Shown here: positions 45,621-57,274 of the stretch, piece by piece
Numbering within the stretch: position 1 is the stretch's first letter
How the letters are laid out: each line of letters starts with the position of its first letter
From: Owenia fusiformis
Lineage: Eukaryota > Annelida > Polychaeta > Sabellida > Oweniidae
NCBI GenBank assembly: GCA_903813345.2
Contig: CAIIXF020000008.1
Location: forward strand, 35,862,867-35,922,866
DNA: 60,000 nt
Direction: 5' to 3'
Notes under the pieces: generated by a model
The model's input: only the letters and a program-made list of their open reading frames with translations
The model's database searches: none
What the model was told of the DNA's origin: nothing
Program-made: the position numbers and the translations under genes

Positions 45621-46505
45621 GAATGAGGCTAGTGTTATAATGTATCGTTAAGGCTTCAATTTTGAATTCTTGTAAATCCACTTCACAAAGGTTTCTGAAT
45701 TCATATTTTATTTTACTGAATAACAACCTGTCCATTGTTAACCGGTTTGGTAGAATATATTGGCCTATAGGCTTCATACATGGTGGCCCATTGTGGTTTA
45801 GGTATTTGTGATCCATAGTTTCAATCAGGAAGATATTTATGGATAGACAATAAATCTAGGAGAAAATTACATTCTTACATCAGTTACCAGTATCATTTCA
45901 CCAAGTTAATTTTAACCAGTTTACCAGATTAAACAAATTATAATGGTTCCAATAATCATGGTCTTTCGAGAGAATCTTGAAACCAAATGCATAGCTCGAT
46001 CAGTAAGGATTTTAATAATGAATATTCTTTTATTCTTCTTGCCCCAACCAATTTAGTATTCATTGGCGCTGCCTTGAAAAACCTTCAGGTTTAGCCCAAA
46101 TCGGCATTTAACGAGAGAATCTTATTTTATACCATACCTTCACCAATAAACCTTCTGTCTCATTGCAATCATCTCCGACGATAAGCTTTTCTACCATTGC
46201 CGATATGTTTCCTATTACTATCATTAGTATACATATCAAGATGCATTATACTTTGTCACCAGGTGTCATATTGTTATGGTCACTGCTTTTCACCAGTGTT
46301 AGTGTGACTGTCTGCTAAAGAAATCAAAACATAAAAAAATGTCGATCTTGCAAAAAACTTGCAAACGATTCTTTGATTCTATTTAGTTATATTTTACACA
46401 ATACTTTGCAATGTGTTAAAGGAATTAACACATAGAATACAAGACATAGCTTCTCAAAAGATAGATAATTTTTCATTAACTTGAGAATCAACCAACAAAT
46501 TCATC
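45621..46505. other. Intergenic, no gene seen
   Basis: AT-rich, only short ORFs without domains. Confidence 0.45.
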
Positions 46506-46636
46506 TTTCACTCCAGATGAATCAGTAGATATTTTTCAACTTTGTCTTTCACTCCAGATATATCAGAGGACATTTTCTCAACTCTATCTTTTACTCTAGT
46601 TATATCAGTGGACATTTTTCCAACTTCACCTCTTAA
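46506..46636 (-). repeat. Three tandem 57-bp units, possible coiled-coil exon relic
   Basis: The repeat CTTTCACTCCAGATATATCA occurs three times. On the minus strand two units read KMSTDITRVKDRVEKMSSDI and SGVKDKVEK, a 19-residue amphipathic pattern, but the frame stops soon after and no splice sites are convincing. Confidence 0.35.
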
Positions 46637-47195
46637 GAGGGTTGTCCCAGAAGTGATGCACTATATGCTCTAACTTCATCAATAATTGATATTTTTTCCA
46701 TGTTCCTGAGAGTCATTTTGATTATTCTACAAATTTTCAATATGATGGATAATACTATGTTGATGTTATAATAAAATCAAATTGGTGAGTTTTGGAAGGG
46801 TGGTGCAGGTCACATCAAAAGGAATAAAAAAATTTAATATGAAATAATTAATCAACAAATACCATTTTGTGTAGCTATAAGAGGTATGCTAGAAAATACA
46901 TTTTAAGATAGAAAATACATTTTAAGATACTAAATTACAAGGAGCACATCCTAGATTTAATGGATGTACATTGCAGTGTCCCATTTCACATTTTCTCCAA
47001 ATATTGGCCATGGCCTTTGCATGTTATGTACTTTTGATGCCTTTCAGGTCGAACACTCTTAGCAATTTCTTTAACCGTGACTTGTGGCGTTTTTGCCCCC
47101 CCATGTTTGGAGTTGTCATCTAGGGCCCAGTCATCACTTTTAAATCTCTTTTGCCACCTCATAATTGCAGTTCTATCTGGTGTATATTCCTTTTT
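46637..47195 (-). mobile_element. Remnant of a mariner-like transposon (HTH region of transposase)
   Basis: One end reads GAGGGTTGTCCCAGAAGTGATGC at 46637. On the minus strand, 47195-46986 encodes EYTPDRTAIMRWQKRFK and GGAKTPQVTVKEIAKSV, the helix-turn-helix region typical of mariner-like transposases (DUF4817 style). The upstream side is cut by the repeat element that starts at 47196. Confidence 0.65.
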
Positions 47196-48839
47196 ATGTC
47201 CCCACCACATAGTGTGGGGCCATATTGTCGGCCTAGGCGCGTCCGTCCGTCCGTCTGTCCGTCCGTCTGTCCGTCCGTCCGTCCGTCTGTCCGTCCGTAC
47301 GTCCGGGAGTTTTCTCCAAAACCGCTACAGATATCACCTTCAAATTTTCAGGGATAACTTATGAGTGCATACAGATGTGGATGAAAAAAAATTAACTCGA
47401 TACCTACTTCCTGTCGGCCATTTTGAAGTCAAATGCTAAAATCCTTGTCTGCAAACTTTAAGAAAAACGGCTTCACAGTTGCTTTTAAAACTTTAACATC
47501 TTGTTCAGCTCACTTCATTCTAGATCTGATTAGGTTTTGGACCTGTTAGCTCAGTCATGTCAGCCATTTTGAATGTCTTAAGAAAAGTTAGCACACGATA
47601 ATACTTTGTATCATATTGAATGGTGTTTTTGAGTTTTCATATTCTAACTATTTAGTAGTAGTAAATAATTTCAGATGTACTTTGTTGTTAAAGCCTATGT
47701 TATTGTTAACAGTATTTATATGTGATAATTTTGTAAAAAGAAATCAGCAAAAACTCATGATCACTTTTTTATTGTCAGCCATTTTTGATTTTTCCGTCCT
47801 AAAATCTTGTCTGTGGAGTCTTGTCTACGTGTTTTCAGGTGAACCGTTTGGTGGATCAATTCTTGATTTTCAGGGATGATTCTTAGTATAAAAATCTAGA
47901 TCTGATTAGTTTTTTGGCATTCTGGGTAAATGTCAAGGCAGCCATTTTGGATTTTCCGTTCTAAAATCTTGTCTGTAAAGTCTTGTCTACGCGTTTTCAG
48001 GTGAACTGTTTGGTAGATCAATTTCAATTTTTCAGGGATGATCCTTAATATGAAAATGTACAACTGATTAGTTTTTTGGCATTCTGGGTAATTGTCAAGG
48101 CAGCCATTTTGGATTTTCCGTCCTAAAATATTGTCTGTAAAGTCTTGTCTACGCATTTCCAGGTGAACAGTTCTGTAGATCAATTTCAAATTTTCAGGGA
48201 TGATTCTCAGTATGAAAATCTAGATCTGATTAGTATTTGGGCATTCTGGGTAAATGCCAAGGCAGCCATTTTCGATTTTCCGTCCTAAAATCTTGTCTGT
48301 AGAGTTTTGTCTACGCATTTCCCGGTGAACCGTTTGGTAGATCAATTTCAAATTTTCAGGGATGATTCTTAATATGAAAATCTAGATCTGATCAGTTTTT
48401 TTGCATTCTGGATAAATGTCAAGGCAGCCATTTTGGATTTCCGTCTTAAAATCCTGCCCGTAAAGTCTTGTCTATGCGTTTTTAGGTGAACTGTTTTGTA
48501 GATCAATTTCAAATTTTCAGGGATGATTCTTAGTATGAAAATCTAGATCTGATTAGTTTTTTGGCATTCTGGATAAATGCCAAGGCAGCCATTTTGGATT
48601 TTCCGTCTTAAAATCCTGCCCGTAAAGTCTTGTCTACGCGTTTTTAGGTGAACCGTTTTGTAGATCAATTTCAAATTTTCAGGGATGATTCTTAGTATGA
48701 AAATCTAGATCTGATTAGTTTTTTGGCATTCTAGGTAAATTTTAAGGTGGCCATTTTGGATTTTCCGTCATCAAATTGTGTCGGTAAAGTCTTGTCTACT
48801 CATTTTTAGGATAACAGGATCACCCATAGGTGGGGACAT
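47196..48839. mobile_element. Composite repeat element: GTCC tract plus about nine 165-bp units
   Basis: It begins ATGTCCCCACC and ends GGTGGGGACAT, an 11-bp inverted pair. After an ACATAGTGTGGGG motif comes a (GTCCGTCC)n tract at 47240-47305, then units repeating TTGTCTACGCGTTTTCAGGT, AGATCAATTTCAAATTTTCA, GGGATGATTCTTAGTATGAA and AGGCAGCCATTTTGGATT. It interrupts the mariner relic. Whether it is mobile as a unit is inference. Confidence 0.75.
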
Positions 48840-49886
48840 TTTGTACACATTTGTGTTCTTGTATACTTCATAGTAACATAAGTTTGTTTGGCTGTGAGTC
48901 CAAGTGAAGTATGAAATTGGGCCACCAAACGCAAGGGCTTTTGTTACCAGGTGAGAATTGCAGCCATTTTTGCAATTTCTTGACTTTGGCTGAATTTGAA
49001 TTTGTGACTATTGAGCTGTGATATTACGACATCACAGTGCTAAATGTCATATTTGTACTTGGTGAACATCATGCTGAATAAGTTTAACAATTTCCCCAAA
49101 CATTTTGATCATTTAAAAGAAAGAAATATTAATAAAATAACACTTTGGAGCTTTTCATTAGAAAATTTTACCTGCCCCTCCCACCCGTTCCCCCGTGTTG
49201 CTATAGCAACCATTTTAAGACTTGATATTAATGTATGATGCTGAAACGTCAGAATATAACATATAAATTATGATCAGCTTTGGTGTTCGTTTGAATACGG
49301 TTTGACCATGACATAAATAAAATAGAAGCCAAATCAGAACAGGATTTGTAGATAGTTATTTGGTGTATTTAAAGAGTACTTGTGAAACAGTTAACGTAAC
49401 CATAATGTAGTAAATATTATAAAAGCTATTGAATTAATTAAACTAGAATATTTAATCAACACTATATCAAAAGGCGAGAAAATCGAGCTAATAGGAATTT
49501 ACTGTCCGTTTCTCAGGAAGTTAATGAAAAAATGAAATCATATCGGTTCATATTTAACTGGTACATTGTACATGTTGTACCACCAGATGAGATAATGCGA
49601 CTTCTTGACAATCCTTAAGTTAACATCCAATGTATCCGTGATCTGTTATTAAACGGTAGAATTATTCATTTGAATTCTTCAAAATAAAAATTAACTTGTA
49701 GGCCTAATTCGTTCGAAAAATAGCCATAACTTTAAATGATACTTTAATTCAAAAATATGGAATGATCTATATATAAATCAAGGACGTCTGAGATAGACGT
49801 CCTTGTATAAATGAAACAGATATTAAAATTAAGGCAGTTTCTGAAAATGCTACATGTCCTTGGATTTACCTCTAAGATTGACTTAC
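48840..49886. other. Intergenic, no gene seen
   Basis: One strong small hairpin, AAGGACGTCT-GAGAT-AGACGTCCTT, lies at 49780-49804. Confidence 0.45.
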
Positions 49887-49935
49887 CTGACAACGATGCC
49901 ATAATGACAAAACATGCAACATATTTTTGATCCAT
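49887..49935 (-). CDS. Possible first coding exon with signal peptide (partial gene)
   Basis: The ATG at 49935 encodes MDQKYVACFVIMASLSG, a plausible signal peptide, directly before a perfect donor TCAG|GTAAGT (phase 1). The matching downstream exons were not recognised between 45 and 49.8 kb, so the gene may be small, extinct or not real. Confidence 0.35.
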
Positions 49936-50329
49936 TTTATTAAAGAGACAACAGTACTTTGTTACATGAACTACTCAATGGTAGAACCAAATAGACAGTT
50001 TAGAGGCATCATGTTATATGTATCACAATTTTTTTGCGTTTAGTTTGTTTATTCACATGCGCTCATATCAGAAATATGTGTTATTTTGTTTAAATAGCAT
50101 TTGTTAATTGATATAATACGTAGATGTAAAATAAATATACTTTGGAATATACAGGTGTTGATCTCTATGGTCATATTTATAAATAAAAAGGATTTGACAT
50201 TTTTTAATTAATTAAGTTAATATTACATTAATAATATTATTACTGATCTGAGAGTAATAATGTGCTTGATTATACGACCCTTGATAGCAGCAGCACTGTC
50301 ATTAGATTTTGCTTTTAGAGTTGAACTTT

Positions 50330-52087
50330 CACGGGGTACCATCGAATAATTTTGGCAACGTACCGGAGAACGACATTTTACTAAGAAATGGCAATAATTT
50401 AGCACAATATATTTTTTAACTAGTGTTCTACTTTGATTTTGACAAAAGTAAGTATTCCATGCAATGGCTATTTCATTCATGAGTTTGTAGGAATTCAGTT
50501 GGAACCCAGTTCTGATCAAGTACGAAGTTATTGAAATCGGCGCAGTCGGACTTTACTCCGAAAGATGGTTTTTCGATTATAACTTTTTACAACATTTAAG
50601 TATAGACTTTTGAAAAAAGTACAGAATAGTCCTTATACTATTGAATAATTCTGTTATTTCTGATTCACACGACTCTGATTTGTTTAATTAAAAAAAGTTT
50701 TAAAAATATTACTTAGGAACGTAACCGGAGCTGGGAACGTAACCGGAGCAGATCAGTTGAATTATATAATTTAAAAAAATAAAATATATGATTTAAAGCA
50801 TATATATTAATAAATACGCATTCGAACAATCCCGTATGTTTTTAGATTAGTATATGTGCTTTAAATCATATATTTTAATTTTTTTGATTAAATAATTCAA
50901 CTGATCTGCTCCGGTTACGTTCCCAGCTCCGGTTACGTTCCTAAGTAATATTTTTAAAACTTTTTTTTTAATTAAACAAATCAGAGTCGTGTGTATCAGA
51001 AATAACAGGATTATTCAAAAGTATAAGGACTATTCTGTACTTTTTTCAAAAGTCTATACTTAAATGTTGTGAAAAGTTATAAGCGAAAAACCATCTTTCG
51101 GAGTAAAGTCCGTCTGCGCCGATTTCAATAACTTCGTACTTGATCAGAACTGGGTTCCAACTGAATTCCTACAAACTCATGAATGAAATAGCCATTGCAT
51201 GGAATACTTCCACGACGTGTATGTATTTTTTACATTTAGATAAAAGTGAAATTATAGTAGCAATTTCATAATGTCTCATTGTATTTTATTAGGCTTTCCA
51301 GGTTACACCTAGCTGTATAATTTCGTTATTCCCCGTTTTCTGATTGTTTCAAAATACAGTACCGATAGTGTTTTTGTAGAAAGGTGACATTGTACCGCCA
51401 GAAAACAATGTACAGGACTGAATACAGAACGTGTCCTCCTAACCAGGTCACTTGTTGTAACGGGTTCGAAGCAGTACTTGGCAAATTGCTGGGAACGTAA
51501 CCGGAGCAGATCAGTTGAATTATATAATTTAAAAAAATAAAATATATGATTTAAAGCATATATATTAATAAATACGCATTCGAACAATCCCGTATGTTTT
51601 TAGATTAGTATATGTGCTTTAAATCATATATTTTAATTTTTTTGATTAAATAATTCAACTGATCTGCTCCGGTTACGTTCCCAGCTCCGGTTACGTTCCT
51701 AAGTAATATTTTTAAAACTTTTTTTTTAATTAAACAAATCAGAGTCGTGTGAATCAGAAATAACAGGATTATTCAAAAGTATAAGGACTATTCTGTACTT
51801 TTTTCAAAAGTCTATACTTAAATGTTGTGAAAAGTTATAAGCGAAAAACCATCTTTCGGAGTAAAGTCCGTCTGCGCCGATTTCAATAACTTCGTACTTG
51901 ATCAGAACTGGGTTCCAACAGAATTCCTACAAACTCATGAATGAAATAGTTATTGCATGGAATACTTACTTTTGTCAAAATCAAAATAGAACTCTAGTTA
52001 AAAAATATATTGTGCTAAATTATTGCCATTTCTTAGTAAAATGTCGTTCTCCGGTACGTTGCCAAAATTATTCGATGGTACCCCGTG
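50330..52087. mobile_element. Nested palindromic element, 1.76 kb
   Basis: The outer ends CACGGGGTACCATCGAATAA and TTATTCGATGGTACCCCGTG are inverted. The left arm (50330-50730) pairs with the right arm (51700-52087). The core is a smaller palindrome present twice (50716-50941 and 51491-51699), and about 480 bp (from 50733) recurs in direct orientation at 51491. No coding capacity. Confidence 0.85.
50716..50941. repeat. Core palindrome, copy 1
   Basis: GGAACGTAACCGGAGC at both ends in inverted orientation, with GGGAACGTAACCGGAGCAGA again just inside. AT-rich centre. Copy 2 is at 51491-51699. Confidence 0.75.
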
Positions 52088-52829
52088 ACTTTAATGCTTG
52101 ATAATTGAATGGAGACGTCTGTCCAAAGCTGTTTTGGTGATGATAGCTTGACTGGTTTGGAAGAGTAATTTCACGACAAACCCGCCGAATGCTAGAACTT
52201 TATTGAGTCGAAAATTAGTGGAGTTTTTTCCAAAAGTGCTCTAGTAAAAATCCCAATGGACGATGTCGTAAAAAGTATTGAACTGTTGGATATCCCTTAC
52301 ACGTTTATTCCTTATACTCGTACATCGATAAGGTGATGATTTTCTGTAAAATTCTTTTTCTCAGATGCCATCTTTAAAAGTTACCGCGCCAAAAATCGTT
52401 TTATGGAATATAACTAGAAAACGGCAACTCCACGGAGTAGCAATCCCAAAATTTATGTATACTACATAAAGATCTCAAAATTACTTAGTTCGCAAACGTG
52501 TAGATTCTCCCAAACATCTGATACTGACACACGTTTGTGATAAAATGTCGTAGACATTCTGCCTACAATTCGTAAAATGAGGAAAAAACAAAATCGTAAC
52601 TTCGTCCCGATATCTTGTTACTAAGACGGATCTGTTTCGATAACTACAGTAGTTTGAATAGGCAGTACCAATGAACTCATTTCCAACAACAAGGCCATGT
52701 ATTTCCGTATTTATCGATTTATAAAACCTTCGCTAGAATGACGACCTTTCACTTCTTTTCGCCTATTGTTGCATTTGCCATCATACTCAGTTACTATAAT
52801 CTATATCCTCGCACTTGATCTTTAAACTG
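52088..52829. other. Region 3' of the guanylate cyclase gene
   Basis: No ORF recognised. A minus-strand AATAAA (plus-strand TTTATT at 52304-52309) is the nearest canonical poly(A) signal, about 520 nt past the stop. Confidence 0.45.
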
Positions 52830-52928
52830 TTAATTGGCGTCAGACACTTCTCGCAGAAATTCAGGAGGTACAGTCTTGTCATAAAACAGTTTTCCCGTCA
52901 ACCAAAACGTTTCCATTTCTCCTTTTCC
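52830..52928 (-). CDS. PstS-guanylate cyclase exon 3 (C-terminus)
   Basis: The acceptor TGTTTGCAG, phase 0, completes the family motif IKGKGEMETFWLTGK at the end of the cyclase domain; TAA at 52830-52832 after 32 codons. Found by motif; too short for ORF detection. Confidence 0.88.
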   Translation of the reverse strand, partial: GKGEMETFWLTGKLFYDKTVPPEFLREVSDAN

Positions 52929-53236
52929 CTGCAAACAGATGACAAAACATGCTATTTATGACAGTGGAGTCAGATTGGGTCAGGCTGATAACAGAGAGGT
53001 AACTATGCTACACGTTTCTGAGAAAACTTGTTCATTATAACTTTATATAGAATCGGGCGAGTAGATAATGTGACGGGATAACTCATCCTTAGGTGACTGA
53101 AATTCAACACGTTTGAAAAACGCGTGGGTCTAAACCTCCCCATTGCAGTATAGTTTTTGCTTTTCAATTATATTGAATAAGGAATAAGCATTTGAAAAAA
53201 AGATCGAACAGCGTGTTAAACTGTTGGATGCATTAC

Positions 53237-55880
53237 CTTTATGTGGATTTGTCCCCGCTTTGCTGTGATATATCCCCCCAATTGGTGTAACAGTCTGTTC
53301 GTGCTCTCTGAGATTTGTATTTTCCTAGGCACTGACGTACTTTCCATTCTGGAGGCTGTGTTGACAGTATCACCAAACAGGCAATATCTCGGCATCTTTT
53401 GACCCACGACTCCAGCAACTACTGGACCCGAGTGAATCCCAATGCGCAACATTAAAGCCCTGTCGGGGAAATGCGGGATTACAAAATCTGCAGATGCAAC
53501 AGCGAAGTCAAGAGCCATTGTGGCGATTTCACCGACGTGTCTCTCTTCGTTTCTATTTGGTAGCCCCGATATAACCACGTATGCATCCCCTATTGTTTCA
53601 ACTTTGTACACGTCGTAATTATCGATGATGCCATCAAACGTTGAATACAACTGATTGAGCATGGTGACAATCTCAAGCGGCTTAGACTCGGAGGAGAGGT
53701 TGGTGAAGCCGACAATATCCGAGAAAAATATTGTACATGCGTCAGAATATTCTGGTTCAACGGCTTCGCCTTTTGATAATTTTGTCGCAACAGATGGCGG
53801 AAGGATCTTATGCAACAGAGTTTGTACATTACTCATCGCAACAGCTAGTTCTTCCGTCCTTTCTTCAACCTTAGATTCAAGATCAGCAACGTAACTCTCT
53901 AAAGTTTCCATCATGCAGTCGATAACGCTTTTCTTAGATGGATTCACTTGTGTTATTTTTTTCAAGATTTTTCCGAATGGCGGCCGTTCTGCTTGATTAC
54001 TTGTCCAACATGATTCCATTATTGATATCAAACCTCCTGACGTGTCCGTTGTAAATTTTGGCCGGAGCCCCTCGTGTACAATTTCATGCAAAACCTGAGA
54101 AGCTGGTCGGATCTCTGTTGCCTCTATATAAGGATCTTCTCTCGTAAATATTTCTTGAATGAGTATACCGTAGCTGTATACATCATTTTCTTTGGTGTAA
54201 GTCACCTCAGAGGCAGCTTCTATGGACGATACAATCTCTGGTGCCGTCCACAGCAGATAGCGGGCATAAGTTTCGTTTACGTGTTTCGTGGATTCCTGCG
54301 AGCTCTCGATGCAATCGCATTCCTCGGGCAATGCTTTGGCATACGGATCATTCTGCGACAGTGAAAGTTTATAATATTGCCATTCTCCTATCTTCACATT
54401 CCAGCGATTGTCAATATAACAGCATGACGATCTAAGGCTATGGTGTATAATGTCAAGGCCGTGTAAGTATGCCATACCAGCGGCAATATCTGCACTCATG
54501 GAAAATTTAAAATTGTTATCTAAGACATACTTTTCATTCTGCAGAACGTCTCTCAACTGCGCTTTATGACAATATTCGGTTATAAAATACATATGGTCTT
54601 TTACTTCGCTTACGCCGTAGAACTTGACAACATTAACATGATGTACAAAGTGCTTAAACGTTATGAGCAACTTTTTTGAAGGATTTTTGAGTTGCTGTAA
54701 TTGAATTCTAACTGGTCGCAAATTGACGATCTTATCATTCCATCTTGCTAATTTCTGTGAATTGAGCAAAAATCGAATTGTCATATCGCGACTGCAGTTG
54801 CTTCGACTACCATTAGACCACCCCCGTTTCACTGAAGACCCAATTGAAGCAGCAATTGATTTGATTATACTCATACGTGATCCCCAATTGTCATTTTGAC
54901 TTTGAGGAGTCAGTATATTCAGATTGGAACTCGATATTTTCCATTCCTCCTTCCAAAGGGCTTGATTTAATTTATACTGTTGGCGAGCAATATATATTAC
55001 CAGAGTACCAAAGACAATGACTACAATGGGGACACATATAAACAAAGGGATACGCCATGTTTGCATCGCTAATTCTTCATTTTGTATCTCATCTTGTACT
55101 ACGTCCCAAACATTGCGAGCATCGAGTCCACACGTCATCGTTTTTAGAACTCTTTCAGTTACGAGTTTGTCCACATTTTCACTTGCGACTGCCATGCCAC
55201 GAATTTCTGCTTCGCTGGACGCTACTTTTGAAGTATATATCCATCGTATGTACCTGACCAGTTCTACCGCCGAGTTACAATTCAAACTTGTCTTGAATAC
55301 GATGAGGTAGGTATAACCAGCGATTGGGTATGAGTTTAAACCACCAGCATCTGTCAGCGAAGTTGTAAGTCGTTCATCAAACTCATCTACTTTAGCGTCC
55401 ATAGCGTTTTGAATGGATTCGGTTGAAGCGGAAACAATTGTTCCCGCCTTATTTTTTATCCGAGCATACTGCAGGTTGCTGGTTAATGCGTCTGATAACG
55501 ATATGTATGCGACACTATATTTGAATGATAAAACCAAGCCCGATGTACCCCTGTTGGTATGTCCATACAGTTTAACAACACTATTATTCCATGAGATCGG
55601 AAGATCATCATCGCCGATACCTTGTTTGAAAACACCAGGGTTTAAAGCCCAATTTGGACTGAATGAGCTTAATGCCTGTGTGAAAATTTCAGTAGTTCCT
55701 GAACTGTCCGCCCGTGCAATTACGATGATAGACTTTGAAGGCAAAGCTTTCTCTTGGTTGAGAGACTGAATGCTACCGTCATTCCACATGGTGTAGGTGC
55801 CATTATAGATCCCAGTAACGTGCTCTCTAGACAGAACTAAGCTATCAATACCCGGTAAGTTGTATGCCAGCACCACTGAC
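53237..55880 (-). CDS. PstS-guanylate cyclase exon 2 (2.6 kb, single exon for most of the receptor)
   Basis: The acceptor CTCTTTCAG joins SVVLAYNLPGID (PstS: V-x-V-Y-N-L-P-G). It continues with VTGIYNGTYTMWNDGSI, VIARADSSGTTEIFTQAL and YPIAGYTYLIV, all PstS landmarks, then the membrane segment IPLFICVPIVVIVFGTLVIY. The kinase homology domain is a pseudokinase: the catalytic HRD is replaced by IIHHSLRSS, the DFG by IGEW, while LWTAPEIVSS and DVYSYGILIQEI are kept. The cyclase domain follows. The donor AAAG|GTAATG at 53236 is needed because reading on would end at 53216 with six foreign residues. Confidence 0.9.
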
Positions 55881-56658
55881 CTGAAAGAGAATATACGAAA
55901 GTTATCCCATGATACAACTAGTTCCCGGTGAATAACATCCGGGAATATTTTTGCTATTGAAGAAAATCGAATTGTCCCGCCCAATCCCGCTCACGAAAAT
56001 CGTATTCACCTCCTAATCCCGCTCACGAAAATGGTATTCACCTCCCGCAAATTTTTTGCCAAACAAAGCTTCCTATTACGTTCAGTTGATGAGTTGGGTC
56101 GATTCGAGCGTGCTATGACGATGTTCTTAAATGATAAACGTTAACGATATTTTCCGAACAAAATTAATTGAAAATAGAGATTTTGAAACGTAAGAAGTAT
56201 GTAGTTTCATCATCATGCTCTGACACGTATTATGTATTGTTAATTTTTTGATGTTGGTGAGTGGTTATCCTATTTCAAAATGTCATTAAGTCATAAAGTG
56301 TGTCCTAGATATAAAGTCTGGTTATATTTCAAACAAAAATCAGATATGGATTTTGAGCTAATGATTTTATGAAGAGTCGTGAATATCATGGGATAAAAAC
56401 TTATTCCCTGGTCGGGATAAAATATGGGTTTGTTCCTCGTGACAATATGATATTTCCCGGGCCCTCGGGAAATATCATATTGTCCCTCGAAATAAAACCC
56501 GTATTGAATCCCTCCCATCCCTGCTCATGATGAAGTGAGATATGGATAAACAACGAATCTGAATGCTTTTCAGAGTTCTTTAACCTTTTCTATGAATTAT
56601 TAGTTTAAGTTCTGAAAGAAAACTAAACCCTTACTTGTTAAGATTTTATACAACTCAC
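55881..56658 (-). other. Guanylate cyclase intron 1 with short repeats
   Basis: Two tandem 31-bp copies of ATCCCGCTCACGAAAAT plus GTATTCACCTCC lie at 55983-56046, and a long palindrome at 56426-56500. Confidence 0.65.
56426..56500. repeat. Near-perfect 75-bp palindrome in the guanylate cyclase intron
   Basis: GACAATATGATATTTCCCGGG is followed at once by its inverse (CGGGAAATATCATATTGTC), and pairing extends out to GGGTTT/AAACCC. Likely a minimal foldback element. Confidence 0.75.
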
Positions 56659-57056
56659 CCTGCAAGCACAGGAAGCATTTGAAGGTCAGGGTATGACAGG
56701 TAATCATCTTCCCCCAACAAGCCATCAGAACCAGCATATTCCACATCAAGCGTGCTGTCATGTCCCGTCTTTTTAATCCGTTTCTGTCCGTTTCCACTTC
56801 CCACTACATCGTATGTCATGTTAAGTGTCACAAATGCAGACCTCGTTGATTTGTATATAGGCATGTACGCTGCGTACACCTCACTGGGGAACGACGCTCC
56901 TGCGCCTCGTAGATTGACGACTGCAAGCGCCTTGGGATACAGCATAAATGCCCAAACAAGGAGCGGTACGTTCGGAACTATATTTATGACTCGGAATATC
57001 TCATGTATTGTCATCGGTATCAGTTTAATGTTTTGTGCGATCATTGTATGTGTCAC
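56659..57056 (-). CDS. PstS-guanylate cyclase exon 1 (start codon)
   Basis: Begins at ATG 57056, with other in-frame ATGs soon after (for example MTIHEIF), so the true start is uncertain. The hydrophobic stretch VPNVPLLVWAFMLYPKALAV acts as signal peptide core. Then come NLRGAGASFPSEVYAAYMP, TYDVVGSGNGQKRI and EYAGSDGLLGEDD, the first half of the PstS fold with the S/F, Ser and Asp ligand positions. Donor AGG|GTGAGT, phase 2. Confidence 0.87.
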
Positions 57057-57274
57057 GTTGATTAGATTTGCTTAATGTGTCATCGCGTCTGTGTAAGGCA
57101 TCGCTGCAATAAATTAGATCAAAATATGATAGCACGGTTGGTAGGTAACTTTATTTTTAAAAGTTGGTGAGGGAGGAAATTAATGTGCAGCTCCTCCAAC
57201 ATTTACTAGTCAATAAAACGAAGATTCAGAAGAACGGCTGCCTTTGCCCCAGGGCTTAATTGATATACAATGTA

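Larger units (their letters stand above)
52830..57056 (-). other. Receptor guanylate cyclase with PstS-like phosphate-binding ectodomain (whole gene)
   Basis: Three coding exons (57056-56659, 55880-53237, 52928-52830) with matching phases give 1046 residues. Order: hydrophobic N-terminus (signal peptide), PstS-type periplasmic binding domain (about residues 45-370), one membrane segment (about 408-430), kinase homology domain (about 495-755), dimerisation helix, and class III cyclase domain (about 845-1000). The cyclase keeps FSDIVGF, KVETIGDAYVV (Glu typical of guanylate cyclases) and CLFGDTVNTASRMES (Cys of GTP specificity). The ectodomain keeps GAGASFP, GSGNG, GSDG and RADSSGTT, the positions that bind phosphate in bacterial PstS. 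A membrane receptor that makes cGMP in response to phosphate or a similar oxyanion is inferred. Confidence 0.88.

Noticed and set aside
47077-47364. Arg/Pro/Ser-rich ORF at the GTCC tract
   Set aside because: Translation of a tetranucleotide repeat; not a gene.
50223-52101. 98- and 67-residue mirrored ORFs at the ends of the palindrome
   Set aside because: They are the same arm read twice, with no domain and no codon signal.
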